This document shows positions 9,537-17,440 of a stretch of 38,298 bases of DNA, piece by piece. The translations under genes were made by a program, and so were the position numbers. The notes beneath the pieces are model-generated. The model had not been told where the DNA came from, ran no database searches, and saw only the letters and a program-made list of their open reading frames with translations. Source of the DNA: Gemmataceae bacterium (GTDB lineage: Bacteria; Planctomycetota; Planctomycetia; Gemmatales; Gemmataceae); assembly GCA_022842245.1 (NCBI GenBank), contig JALHPZ010000045.1, positions 1-38,298 on the forward strand. The letters are read 5' to 3'. Every line of letters starts with the position of its first letter. Position 1 is the first letter of the stretch.

Positions 9537-10334
9537 TCAGTTGTCGCGGCGCATCGGGCGCTGGAAGGCGCCGGCGCGGATCTTCTGGACGTCGACCTTT
9601 TCGCCCACCAGTTCCTTCCAGGTGTTCTTCTGGTCGGTGGTCAGCACGGCCACGACCTTGTCCTCGGCTTCCTTGCGGAGGCCGTCGCTCTTCTTGGTGA
9701 ACTCTTCCATCTTCTTCTTATCTTCATCGGAGGGCTGCTGGCCACCTGGACGGCCGAAACCGAGACCGCGGGGGGCGTCGCGGCGGAGTTCCGCGGAGTC
9801 CTTGGCGTATTCTTCCGCGATCCCCTTGATCTTCTCCTTCTGGCCGTCATCGAGCTTCAGCTTCTCCTGGACCGTCTTGTCGCTGTAGGCGCCGAAGCCG
9901 AGGAGTTGGACGTTGATCTGGCCCAGGCGCTTGGCTTGCTTCTCGTCGAGCACGCCTTCGACGGCCTTCTTGGTTTCTTCGGTGAGCTTCGCGAGCTTCT
10001 CTTCCCGTTCCTTGCGTTGCTCTTCGGTCAGCATCGGGCGCTGGCCGCCGGCCGGCCGGCGGTTGCCACCCGCGCCCGGCGCGGCGATGCCGAGGATTTC
10101 GTTCCGCTTCGCGTTGATCGGCTTCAGCGCGTCTTCGAGCTTGGTCTTCTGTTCGCCGGAGACTTTCAGTTCCTCCTGCAGCACCGTGTTGGTGGCGATC
10201 ATCGAGTAGGCGTTCGAACCGCCGAACCCGAAGCCGCCGGTGAACCCGCCGCCCGGGCGGCCTTGCGCCGACGCCGTCGCCGCGATGGCCAGCGCGAACG
10301 ATACGGCCAGAAACAGTCGTGAAACGTACTTCAT
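9537..10334 (-). CDS. Periplasmic Spy/CpxP-like protein
   Basis: 265 residues from the Met of MKYVSRLFLAVSFALAIA. This start has GAGG seven bases upstream, whereas an ATG 12 bases earlier lies inside that binding site. A signal peptide ending ATASAQ is followed by a Gly-rich linker and a highly charged, helical mature protein. Repeats of the LTxxQ type typical of Spy/CpxP chaperone-like proteins are visible (MLTEEQRKEREEKL, VLTTDQKNTWKEL). The family acts in the periplasm in envelope stress or metal handling; the role here is unknown. It has its own terminator and appears monocistronic. Confidence 0.75.
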   Translation of the reverse strand: MKYVSRLFLAVSFALAIAATASAQGRPGGGFTGGFGFGGSNAYSMIATNTVLQEELKVSGEQKTKLEDALKPINAKRNEILGIAAPGAGGNRRPAGGQRPMLTEEQRKEREEKLAKLTEETKKAVEGVLDEKQAKRLGQINVQLLGFGAYSDKTVQEKLKLDDGQKEKIKGIAEEYAKDSAELRRDAPRGLGFGRPGGQQPSDEDKKKMEEFTKKSDGLRKEAEDKVVAVLTTDQKNTWKELVGEKVDVQKIRAGAFQRPMRRDN

Positions 10335-10440
10335 GACACACCTCATCCAAGAGACCGAGCGGCGGAGAGGCGGGGGTCGCCCGGTGCCGTTCGGAAAACA
10401 GGTACCGATATGTTGCGCCGGGTGCGGTGAAGATGAAATG

Positions 10441-10467
10441 AGAAAACGCCGTCGAAACGACGGCGTT
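10441..10467 (-). terminator. Rho-independent terminator of the TIGR03009-like gene
   Basis: A perfect 10-bp stem (AACGCCGTCG / CGACGGCGTT, 10445-10454 and 10458-10467) with a 3-nt loop. On the minus strand it continues into TTCTCATTTC, so the T tract (counting the stem's last two Ts) is moderate. It lies 25 bp after the stop at 10492. Confidence 0.82.
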
Positions 10468-10491
10468 AGAGCGATTCGGTTTTGGCGCGAA

Positions 10492-11343
10492 TCAGGGGAG
10501 CGCTTTCCGCGGCGCCGTCGGCGCGGCGGGGGCTGCGCTCATCGATTTGAATTCCCAGCCGTCTTCCTTTCGCGGCATTGTCGCCACGAAGTGTTCCTTC
10601 TTGATCCCCTCGTTGTTGATCTTCGGGTCCTTGAAGGTCCACTGGTCGATCTCGTCCTTGTTCTTCTGGATCACCACGACGGCCGGCAGGTAGTCCCATT
10701 TCCGGTCGGCGAGCTTGCCGCTGTAGAGCACCAGCAGCATCGACTCGAACTCCTGCTTGTCCTTCTCGAGTTTCGGCAGGATCTTGATGTGCGTGTAGTA
10801 GTCTTCTTCCTTTTCGAGTTTCAGGTCGAAGCGGGTTTTCACGTCGTCGGCGCTCATGGAGCCGGACATGAATTCCATGAGGAGGTTGTCGCCGACGCCG
10901 CCCTTGCCACCGGGCGGGATGAGGTACTGGCGGACGACCTTGTCCTTGCCGGCGTATTCGTACACGGCCTTGCCGTCGGCGATGTATGAGAGGAAGTCGT
11001 TCTTGTCGGCCTTATTGTCGATGCGCATGCGGGCGAGGTTCGGCTTCATGCACATCATGGTGCCGGTGAAGGTCGTTTCCTTGCGGAGGAGCAGGTTCTT
11101 GCGGACGTATTCGCAATCGGAGTAGTAGGAGCCGACGGCGGTGGATTTCTTTTCCCACGCGCTGAGGTGCGCCTGGAGGGCCGGCGGCAGGGCGACGGCG
11201 GAGGCGGGCACGATGGCGGCGCCGGCGCGGCCGGCGCCGGGCAACTGGTCCGGGCGTGCCAGACCCATCGGCGTCGGCGTTTGGGCCGCGGTCACTCCCG
11301 CGGCGACGATCAGACCGGTAATCGACAGGCCGAACCCACGCAT
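10492..11343 (-). CDS. Secreted planctomycete TIGR03009-like protein
   Basis: 283 residues from the Met of MRGFGLSITGLIVAAGVTAA, chosen for its GGAGAAGG binding site and because the signal peptide starts there. The mature protein starts with a short Pro/Ala-rich stretch, then a domain resembling the planctomycete-only family TIGR03009: HLSAWEKKSTAVGSYYSDCE, GTMMCMKPNLARMRIDNK, YIADGKAVYEYAGKDKVV. The pattern of exported beta-strands (outer-membrane lipoprotein-sorting-like) suggests a LolA-like fold; that is inference. The function is unknown. It ends at its own terminator. Confidence 0.75.
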   Translation of the reverse strand: MRGFGLSITGLIVAAGVTAAQTPTPMGLARPDQLPGAGRAGAAIVPASAVALPPALQAHLSAWEKKSTAVGSYYSDCEYVRKNLLLRKETTFTGTMMCMKPNLARMRIDNKADKNDFLSYIADGKAVYEYAGKDKVVRQYLIPPGGKGGVGDNLLMEFMSGSMSADDVKTRFDLKLEKEEDYYTHIKILPKLEKDKQEFESMLLVLYSGKLADRKWDYLPAVVVIQKNKDEIDQWTFKDPKINNEGIKKEHFVATMPRKEDGWEFKSMSAAPAAPTAPRKALP

Positions 11344-11479
11344 GGCACCTTCTCCCGAACCGTGGAGCGACACGCCATCCTATGGCGGTGTCCTCCGAGT
11401 CGGGTTGGCTTGTACCCCATGTCGGGCGCGGCGCAAAGGCCAATCGCGCGAAGTTGAGCGGGCTGCGCGGCCTGTGCGG

Positions 11480-12634
11480 TTATTTTCCGCCGGGATTGCT
11501 CCGACCCAGTTTCCGCCGGAGTAGGATCTTGTTCAGCACCGTCTGCCGGAGCTTCGGTGCCGGCTTGTCGTGCTCGTCCTCGATCTCGCCGACGATCTCT
11601 TCCAGAACGTCTTCGAGCGTGAGGATGCCGACGACCTTCGCGCCGTTCTCGCGCACCACGGCAAGGTGCCGGTGCGACTTCTTGAACACCGCGAGCGCCG
11701 TCGCCACCGGCGCGTCGGCGTCGAGGATCACCGGTTCGTAGATTGCGTCGATCAGTTGCACGACGCCGCTGAGGCTGAAGAGGTAGAACAGGTCCTTCGT
11801 GTTGACGACGCCGACGACGTTGTCCGGCGTGCCGTCGTACACCGGCATCCGCGTGTGGGCACCCTGCCGCACGGCCGCGAGGAGTTGCTCCGACTGCGTT
11901 GTGACGTCGAGCGCCGACACCTGGTCCCACGCCACCATGCAATCGCGGACCTTCTTGTTGTTCAGCCCGAAGACGTTCATCACCACATCGGCCTGCATCG
12001 ACGACATCAAGCCTGCTTCCTCGGTGTCTTCGATCAGGAGTCGCAGTTCGTCCACCGAGTAAATCTCGCCCTCCTCGGCGTCGGGCTTATAGCCCATCGC
12101 CCGCAGAAAACGATTACTGGTGCCGTTCATCAGGCGGATGAGCGGCCGGGAGATCCGGGCGAAGCGGTTCAGCGGTCCGGCGATGAACAAACCAATCCGT
12201 TCGCTCGATTGCAGGGCGGCGATCTTCGGCATCTGCTCGCCGAAGACCACGTGCAAAAAGGTGATGAGTGCGAGCGTCAGCACAATGGAGATCGTGTGAG
12301 TGATCGTGCCCTGCCACGCGGCCGGCAGTTCCTTGAACAACGGCGCGATCAGCGATGCCAGCGCCGGCTCGCTCACGAACCCGAGCGCCAGGCTGGCCAC
12401 GGTGATCCCCAGTTGCGCCGCCGCCACGCTGTCGTTCAGGTTGTCAACGGCCGCAAGCAGTTTCGGCGCGCGCGTATTACCCTGATTCACCAGTTCTTCC
12501 ACTCGGCTGCGCCGCAGGGCGACCAGCGCAAACTCGGCGGCCACGAAGAATGCATTGATCAAGATCAACAGCGGAATCGCGATCAACCCCACGATCAGGG
12601 CGGTCGACGACGGTTCGGCAGCGGCGAAAATCAC
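11480..12634 (-). CDS. CNNM (DUF21)/CBS-domain membrane protein of the HlyC/CorC type
   Basis: 384 residues with a GTG start. An N-terminal CNNM/DUF21 membrane domain (about 1-190) has a first helix ALIVGLIAIPLLILINAFFV followed by the family signature AAEFALVALRRSRVEEL. Two CBS domains follow (about 210-335), the second ending GILTLEDVLEEIVGEIEDE. Related proteins take part in Mg2+/Co2+ export or tolerance. The protein ends about 40 residues after the second CBS domain, so the C-terminal CorC_HlyC domain of the usual 420-440-residue members is missing. It is divergent from the lipoprotein gene at 12757; no operon partner. Confidence 0.88.
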   Translation of the reverse strand: MIFAAAEPSSTALIVGLIAIPLLILINAFFVAAEFALVALRRSRVEELVNQGNTRAPKLLAAVDNLNDSVAAAQLGITVASLALGFVSEPALASLIAPLFKELPAAWQGTITHTISIVLTLALITFLHVVFGEQMPKIAALQSSERIGLFIAGPLNRFARISRPLIRLMNGTSNRFLRAMGYKPDAEEGEIYSVDELRLLIEDTEEAGLMSSMQADVVMNVFGLNNKKVRDCMVAWDQVSALDVTTQSEQLLAAVRQGAHTRMPVYDGTPDNVVGVVNTKDLFYLFSLSGVVQLIDAIYEPVILDADAPVATALAVFKKSHRHLAVVRENGAKVVGILTLEDVLEEIVGEIEDEHDKPAPKLRQTVLNKILLRRKLGRSNPGGK

Positions 12635-12756
12635 GAGCGTTTCCGGGTACGGGCGGAGAGGTGGAGGTGATTATAGCACTCGGCTACGGAAGCATTCGCG
12701 GTTGCGTGCCCGGTCGCGACTCGCTATGCCGGGGGCATTGTCGGATGGGTCCGGGT

Positions 12757-14715
12757 ATGAATTCGCATTTCCTTGTTCTCTTCGTCGCGTGCCTGACCGC
12801 CGGCTGCGCCACCCCGGCACGGGAACGGTTGAAGACGCTCGGTTCGCCGCTGGACGGTGCCGCCCTGCGCGATGCGGTCCGTGGCGAGACCAAAGTGACT
12901 CGGATTGACGTGATCCCCTCGACTCGAAGCCGGCTCGCGGGTGCCGAACAGGTGGTGATCGCAACCGTCTACGACCGGGACGGCAAACCCAAGCCGCGGG
13001 CGAAAGTCGAATGGACGCTCGAAGGCGTCGGCAAGATTCTCGCCGTGGACGAAGGGGCCTTGCTCCATCGCGGCAAGCGTGTCGACTCGGCGTTCGGTTA
13101 CGGTTACACGTCGGCCTCGCGGCGGTCGATCCTCGGCGACCGCGACGACCCGCGCGACGATTTCGAACTGGAAATCGGCCAGACGTATTGCATCGTGACC
13201 GCCACCGAACCCGGACGCACGAGCGTGACGGTCCAATCGCCCGATGCGTCCGACGCGAAGGCGACGGCACGCCTTCAATGGACGGACGGCGCCACGAAGC
13301 TCCCCAACGCGATCGCGACGAGTGGCGAACGGCCGGACGCTCCCCAGGTGAGCCTCGATCTCGTCATGCCCCGGGCGGTCGGCGTCGGACGCGAACTCAC
13401 CGCGACCATCGCGCTGGCGAACGGCGGCAAACGCGACAGCCAGCCGCTTACGGTGAAGGCTGTCGTGCCCGAAGGCATTGAGATCCTGCGCATCGAACCG
13501 CCGGTGGTCCGACGCAGCGGCAATAGCCTGACCTGGGCGATCGAGCGACTCGCGGCCGGCGAAACCCAGGACCTCACCATCACGCTTCGACCGAAAGACC
13601 GCGGCTCGCTCACCGTGACGGCGTCGGCCGAATCCGCCGACGGCCTCCGGGCCGAGCAACGCGTCGGCACGAGCGTCGATGCCGCCGGCATGACACTCAA
13701 GATCGACGTGCCCGCGACGGCGTCCACCGGCGGCACGCTCCCCGTGCGCGTGACCGTGACGAACGCCGGCGCCGTCCCGATCGAGAACGCCATCGCGTGG
13801 GTCGACGGGCCGGATGGTGCCGCGAAGCCGACGGAGAAGAACCTGGGTACCATCCCCGCGAACGAATCGAAAACGGTGACGGTGAACGTGCCGGTGGAAC
13901 GGGCGGGGAAGATGCCGGTGCGCGTGAACGTGACGGCCGACGGCGGCCTCGCGGACCGCGCCGAGTCCATCGTGCAGGTCGGGCAGGCGGAACTGGATCT
14001 GGCCATCAGCGGATCGGAATCGTTCCCGGTCGGTCAGGAGGGGATGTTCGAATTCCGTGTCACGAACCGCGGGGACGCGCCGCTCGCGAACGTCACGATC
14101 CGAACCGAAGTCCCCCGACCGCTCGCCGCCGCCAAGGCGTCCGACGGTGGCCGCAGCGTGGAATCCGGTGCCAGTTGGACCGTCGGCACGCTCGCCGCGG
14201 GCGAGTCGAAGGTCGTGCGGCTGGGCGTGCAGGGCGACCGCCTGACGGAACGGGTCGCGCTCTCGGCCACGGCCGAGGCGGAACTCGGCAGCGGGATTCG
14301 CATCCGCGCCAAGGAAGCAACCTTCCGCGTCGCGGTCGTCGGCCAACCCGTGCTCTCGTTGCTGCTCGCCGAACCGGTCGGCCCCGTCGTCGTCGGTGGC
14401 CGGGCCACCTGGCGCGCGACCATCCGCAACACCGGTAGCGCCTCGGCGCGCGAGGTGACTGTGACTGCGACCCTCACCGACGAATTCCGGCCGACACGCG
14501 GAAATGGACCGAATCGCGTGGAGGCCCGGATCGGCGAACGCTCGTACGTGTTTCCGTCGCTCGGGGAGTTGCCGCCCGGCGCGACCGCAATTTATCTTTT
14601 GGATGCGGATGCGGTCAAAAGCGGTAGTTCCCGGATCCATTTGGAAGTCAAAAGCCGCGAAATCGACAAACCGATTCAGGAGGAGCAAGCGACACCGGTG
14701 GAACGTCGGAAATGA
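12757..14715 (+). CDS. Lipoprotein with CARDB/DUF11-like beta-sandwich repeats
   Basis: 652 residues from the Met of MNSHFLVLFVACLTAGCA, which gives a lipobox (LTAGC). The frame is open to 12661, but the upstream codons are not signal-like. After an N-terminal region (about 30-190) come at least four Ig-like repeats of the DUF11/CARDB type, each with LTVTIALANGGKRD or FRVTNRGDAPLANVTI-like strands and a closing AGETQDLTITLRP or AGESKVVRLGV segment. Such proteins are surface-exposed and adhesive or scaffold-like in planctomycetes. No enzyme motif is seen. The 122 bp shared with the divergent CNNM gene hold no clear promoter. Confidence 0.75.
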   Translation: MNSHFLVLFVACLTAGCATPARERLKTLGSPLDGAALRDAVRGETKVTRIDVIPSTRSRLAGAEQVVIATVYDRDGKPKPRAKVEWTLEGVGKILAVDEGALLHRGKRVDSAFGYGYTSASRRSILGDRDDPRDDFELEIGQTYCIVTATEPGRTSVTVQSPDASDAKATARLQWTDGATKLPNAIATSGERPDAPQVSLDLVMPRAVGVGRELTATIALANGGKRDSQPLTVKAVVPEGIEILRIEPPVVRRSGNSLTWAIERLAAGETQDLTITLRPKDRGSLTVTASAESADGLRAEQRVGTSVDAAGMTLKIDVPATASTGGTLPVRVTVTNAGAVPIENAIAWVDGPDGAAKPTEKNLGTIPANESKTVTVNVPVERAGKMPVRVNVTADGGLADRAESIVQVGQAELDLAISGSESFPVGQEGMFEFRVTNRGDAPLANVTIRTEVPRPLAAAKASDGGRSVESGASWTVGTLAAGESKVVRLGVQGDRLTERVALSATAEAELGSGIRIRAKEATFRVAVVGQPVLSLLLAEPVGPVVVGGRATWRATIRNTGSASAREVTVTATLTDEFRPTRGNGPNRVEARIGERSYVFPSLGELPPGATAIYLLDADAVKSGSSRIHLEVKSREIDKPIQEEQATPVERRK

Positions 14716-14907
14716 TTGTGGACATAAAGTATTATAGCGAAGCAATTTGTGATGAGTTTTGAAAGATGACCCTTTCGTCGTGGTTTTCTTGAGACGGCAT
14801 CTCACCGAATTCGCACTGTTCGAGTACCATTCCGCGTCTTACAAATCGAATAATACCAGTACGGATTCGATCCGCACGGTTGTTCCGACTCCCCCGAGAG
14901 CGACGCG
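14716..14907 (+). promoter_or_regulatory. Regulatory region of the Rrf2-isc cluster with a 7-bp inverted repeat
   Basis: This 192-bp AT-rich gap holds a perfect inverted repeat ATCGAAT-N13-ATTCGAT at 14845-14851 and 14865-14871, about 36 bp before the regulator's ATG. Its size and place suit an operator for a dimeric regulator, most simply the Rrf2 protein itself. No perfect IscR type-1 consensus is present, so the assignment is inference. Confidence 0.4.
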
Positions 14908-15408
14908 ATGCCACTCCTCAGCCGCAAGGCCGACTACGCGTTGCTGATTTTATCGCACCTGCATCGCAGCCCGAACGGAGGGAACGCGCGGACGATCGCG
15001 GAGGCGTTCGGCCTGAGTCGGCCGTTCGTCGCAAACATCCTGAAGGAACTCACGCACGCGGGCTACGTCGCCAGTCACCGCGGCGTGAAGGGCGGCTATG
15101 CTTTGCTGCGTCCCGCCTCGGCGGTGACACTTGCCGAACTGCTGGAGTCGATTGAGGAAGGATTCAAGCTGACCGTCTGCAACGGGCACGACACCGCCGC
15201 GAGTGAAGACGAATCGTGCTCGGTCTCGCACGTCTGCCCGATGAAGGGACCGGTCGCGGAGATCCACCGCCGCCTGATGGGCGTCCTCCGCGGCGTGACG
15301 CTCGAGGAACTGTTCGCTTCGAACCAACCGGTCCCGAGTTCGACGCTATTGCCGCTGACAATGATGAATCACCGAGAGCCGGAATTAACCACGGATGAGC
15401 ACCGATGA
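14908..15408 (+). CDS. Rrf2/IscR-family transcriptional regulator
   Basis: 166 residues. An N-terminal winged helix typical of Rrf2 (LSRKADYALLILSHLH, then FGLSRPFVANILKELTHAGY and the wing SHRGVKGGYALLRPA). Three cysteines follow at C91, C104 and C110, where IscR binds its [2Fe-2S] cluster with C92, C98 and C104; the first gap is wider here. It probably senses Fe-S status or a related redox signal and controls the iscS-iscU genes that begin 76 bp downstream. The last residues (LTTDEHR) are written by a short tandem repeat that runs through the stop codon, so the tail may not be conserved. Confidence 0.85.
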   Translation: MPLLSRKADYALLILSHLHRSPNGGNARTIAEAFGLSRPFVANILKELTHAGYVASHRGVKGGYALLRPASAVTLAELLESIEEGFKLTVCNGHDTAASEDESCSVSHVCPMKGPVAEIHRRLMGVLRGVTLEELFASNQPVPSSTLLPLTMMNHREPELTTDEHR

Positions 15409-15484
15409 GCACCGATCCTCAACTGGTTTTTGACGGAACGGTTATTCATCCGGAATCATCTGTTGCCGAGAATAGGAACCTGAA

Positions 15485-16699
15485 ATGAAGCTCCCGATCT
15501 ACATGGATAACAATTCGACGACGCGGGTCGATCCGCGCGTGGTCGAGGCGATGCTTCCGTACTTCACCGAGAAGTACGGCAATGCCGCCAGCCGCAGCCA
15601 CCCGTACGGCTGGGAGGCCGAGTCGGCCGTGGACGACGCCCGCGAGCAGATCGCCAGCCTGATCGGCGCGACCGAGAAGGAAATCATCTTCACCAGCGGC
15701 GCCACCGAGAGCAACAACCTCGCCCTCAAGGGCGTTGCGGCGATGTACAAGAAGAAGGGCAACCATATCGTCACGGTGCCCACCGAGCACAAGTGCGTGC
15801 TCGACACCTGCAAACGCCTCGAACGCGACGGCTGCGATGTGACCTACCTGGACGTCGACAAGTTCGGCCGCGTGACGGCGGAGCAGGTTCGCAACGCGAT
15901 CACCGACAAGACGATCGTCGTTAGCGTCATGTTCGCCAATAACGAGATTGGCACGATCCAGCCGATCGCCGAGATCGGCAAGATCTGCAAGGAGAAGGGC
16001 GTCCTCTTCCACACCGACGCGGTGCAGGCCGTCGGCAAGGTGCCGGTCGACGTGGAAGCGATGGGAATCGACCTGCTCAGCCTGACGGCCCACAAGCTGT
16101 ATGGCCCGAAGGGGATCGGCGCGCTCTACGTCCGCAAGAAGAACCCGCGAGTGCGCCTCGAGCCGATCATCGACGGCGGCGGCCACGAACGCGGCATGCG
16201 CTCCGGCACGCTCCCGGTGCCGCTAATCGTCGGCTTCGGCGAAGCCTGCGCGATCGCCAAGGCTGAGATGGCCGAGGAGAGCCAGCGGACCTTCGCCCTT
16301 CGCGAACGGCTCCGGAAGGGAATCATGGACCAACTGCCGGAAACGTACCTCAACGGCCACCCGACCGAACGCCTGCCCGGCAACGCGAACATCAGCTTCG
16401 CCTATGTCGAGGGCGAAGGGATGATGATGGGCATCAAGGACGTCGCCGTCAGCAGCGGTTCCGCCTGCACGAGCGCGAGCCTGGAGCCGAGCTACGTCCT
16501 CCGGGCGCTCGGCGTCGGCGACGAACTGGCCCACAGCAGTATCCGCTTCGGCCTCGGCCGATTCAACACGCAGGAAGAAGTCGACTACGTCGTGGACCTC
16601 GTCGTCCGCGAAGTGAACCGCCTTCGCGAGATGTCCCCGCTTTATGAGATGGCCCAACAAGGGATCGATTTGAAGTCCATCGAGTGGGCCGCCCACTAA
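15485..16699 (+). CDS. iscS: Cysteine desulfurase IscS
   Basis: 404 residues, the same length as E. coli IscS. Fold-type I PLP enzyme: N-terminus PIYMDNNSTTRVDPRVVEAM, cofactor pocket FTSGATESNN, the PLP-binding lysine K204 in TAHKLYG, and the persulfide-carrying C328 in SSGSACTSASLEPSY. The long active-site loop places it in class I (IscS/NifS) rather than SufS. It takes sulfur from cysteine and hands it to IscU for Fe-S assembly, and probably also to tRNA thiolation. The start has AGGA nine bases upstream. The scaffold gene follows 65 bp later. Confidence 0.96.
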   Translation: MKLPIYMDNNSTTRVDPRVVEAMLPYFTEKYGNAASRSHPYGWEAESAVDDAREQIASLIGATEKEIIFTSGATESNNLALKGVAAMYKKKGNHIVTVPTEHKCVLDTCKRLERDGCDVTYLDVDKFGRVTAEQVRNAITDKTIVVSVMFANNEIGTIQPIAEIGKICKEKGVLFHTDAVQAVGKVPVDVEAMGIDLLSLTAHKLYGPKGIGALYVRKKNPRVRLEPIIDGGGHERGMRSGTLPVPLIVGFGEACAIAKAEMAEESQRTFALRERLRKGIMDQLPETYLNGHPTERLPGNANISFAYVEGEGMMMGIKDVAVSSGSACTSASLEPSYVLRALGVGDELAHSSIRFGLGRFNTQEEVDYVVDLVVREVNRLREMSPLYEMAQQGIDLKSIEWAAH

Positions 16700-16717
16700 T
16701 CGAAAACAGATGAAGTC

Positions 16718-16735
16718 CGCGGACGACCGTCCGCG
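16718..16735 (+). other. GC-rich hairpin between iscS and iscU
   Basis: A perfect 8-bp inverted repeat CGCGGACG-AC-CGTCCGCG with no T tract, so probably not a terminator. It may help set the ratio of the two proteins through mRNA processing or pausing; that is inference. Confidence 0.4.
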
Positions 16736-16764
16736 CGGAGTCCCTTACCAACCAGGAGCATCCC

Positions 16765-17184
16765 ATGCCGTACAGCGATAAGATCCTCGAGCACTACAAC
16801 AACCCGCGCAACGTCGGCAGCCTCGACACGAAGTCGGCCGACGTCGGCACCGGCCTCGTCGGCGCCCCGGAGTGCGGCGACGTCCTCAAACTCCAGATCA
16901 AGGTCAACAAGCTCACCGGGGTCATCGAGGACGCCCGCTTCAAGACCTTCGGTTGCGGCTCCGCCATCGCGTCCAGCAGCCTTGCCACCGAATGGCTCAA
17001 GGGCAAAACCGTGGACGAGGCGATGGAGATCAAGAACACCGCCATCGTGGAAGAGTTGGCCCTGCCGCCGGTGAAGGTCCACTGCTCGGTGCTGGCCGAG
17101 GACGCGATCAAGGCCGCGATCAAGAATTATCAGGAAAAGCAGGGAGTCGATGCCGAAAAGGAACTCGTCGGGTCGGCCAGTTGA
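16765..17184 (+). CDS. iscU: Fe-S cluster scaffold IscU
   Basis: 139 residues covering the whole IscU fold. The three cluster ligands are C37 (GAPECGD, with D39), C64 (FGCGSAIASSS) and C107 (VKVHCSVLAEDA, with H106 beside it). The chaperone-recognition motif LPPVK is intact, which implies an HscA/DnaK partner encoded elsewhere. A good AGGAG site precedes the ATG. The usual downstream genes (iscA, hscB, hscA, fdx) are absent: a tRNA fragment and an integrative element follow, so the cluster is either naturally short or was cut. Confidence 0.96.
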   Translation: MPYSDKILEHYNNPRNVGSLDTKSADVGTGLVGAPECGDVLKLQIKVNKLTGVIEDARFKTFGCGSAIASSSLATEWLKGKTVDEAMEIKNTAIVEELALPPVKVHCSVLAEDAIKAAIKNYQEKQGVDAEKELVGSAS

Positions 17185-17201
17185 TGTCGGTTCGTTTATT
17201 T

Positions 17202-17225
17202 GCGACCGAGCCCCGGCTCGGTCGC
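17202..17225. other. Strong hairpin after iscU
   Basis: A perfect 11-bp inverted repeat GCGACCGAGCC-CC-GGCTCGGTCGC beginning 17 bp after the iscU stop. Neither strand has a proper T tract, so it may stabilise the transcript end rather than act as a classical terminator. Confidence 0.5.
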
Positions 17226-17250
17226 GACTGTTCCGAGAAAGGGAAACGAG

Positions 17251-17295
17251 TGAAGCCGGTGGGGATCGAACCCACGACCCGCAGATTAAAAGTCT
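17251..17295 (-). tRNA. 3' half of a tRNA-Lys(TTT) gene: attachment-site remnant
   Basis: Read on the minus strand: anticodon loop CTTTTAA (anticodon TTT, Lys), anticodon 3' strand TCTGC, variable segment, a perfect T arm GTGGG-TTCGATC-CCCAC, acceptor strand CGGCTTC and discriminator A; CCA is not encoded. The 5' half is missing: no D arm (no AGCTCAG/GGTAGAGC) and no partner strand GAAGCCG appear in the following 100 bases. The anticodon 5' strand already mismatches (GGAGA against TCTGC). This is the displaced 3' end left when an element integrates into a tRNA gene; the integrase starts 145 bp away. The intact copy should mark the element's other end and was not found in this window. Confidence 0.8.
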
Positions 17296-17322
17296 CCCCC
17301 AATCGCATTTCCCGACCATACC

Positions 17323-17440
17323 CTGAGATTGACGGTTATAAATTTAGCCTGACATTTCCGGTATTTCCTTTGCGCTATTCCTATCCGTTGCTACGCTGAG
17401 ATTGACGGCGATTGTTCCACGGCGTAGCAAGGGCGTAGCA
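17323..17440 (+). repeat. Arm-type repeats in front of the integrase
   Basis: CTGAGATTGACGG occurs twice as a perfect 13-bp direct repeat (17323-17335, 17396-17408). TTGCTACGC (17388-17396) is inverted as GCGTAGCAA (17422-17430), and GCGTAGCA recurs at 17433-17440. Repeats of this kind next to an att core usually bind the integrase N-terminal domain or the excisionase. Confidence 0.6.

Noticed and set aside
17251..17330. Complete tRNA gene or intron-containing tRNA
   Set aside because: No D arm and no acceptor 5' strand in the following 100 bases, and the anticodon stem has a mismatch; a fragment next to an integrase fits better.
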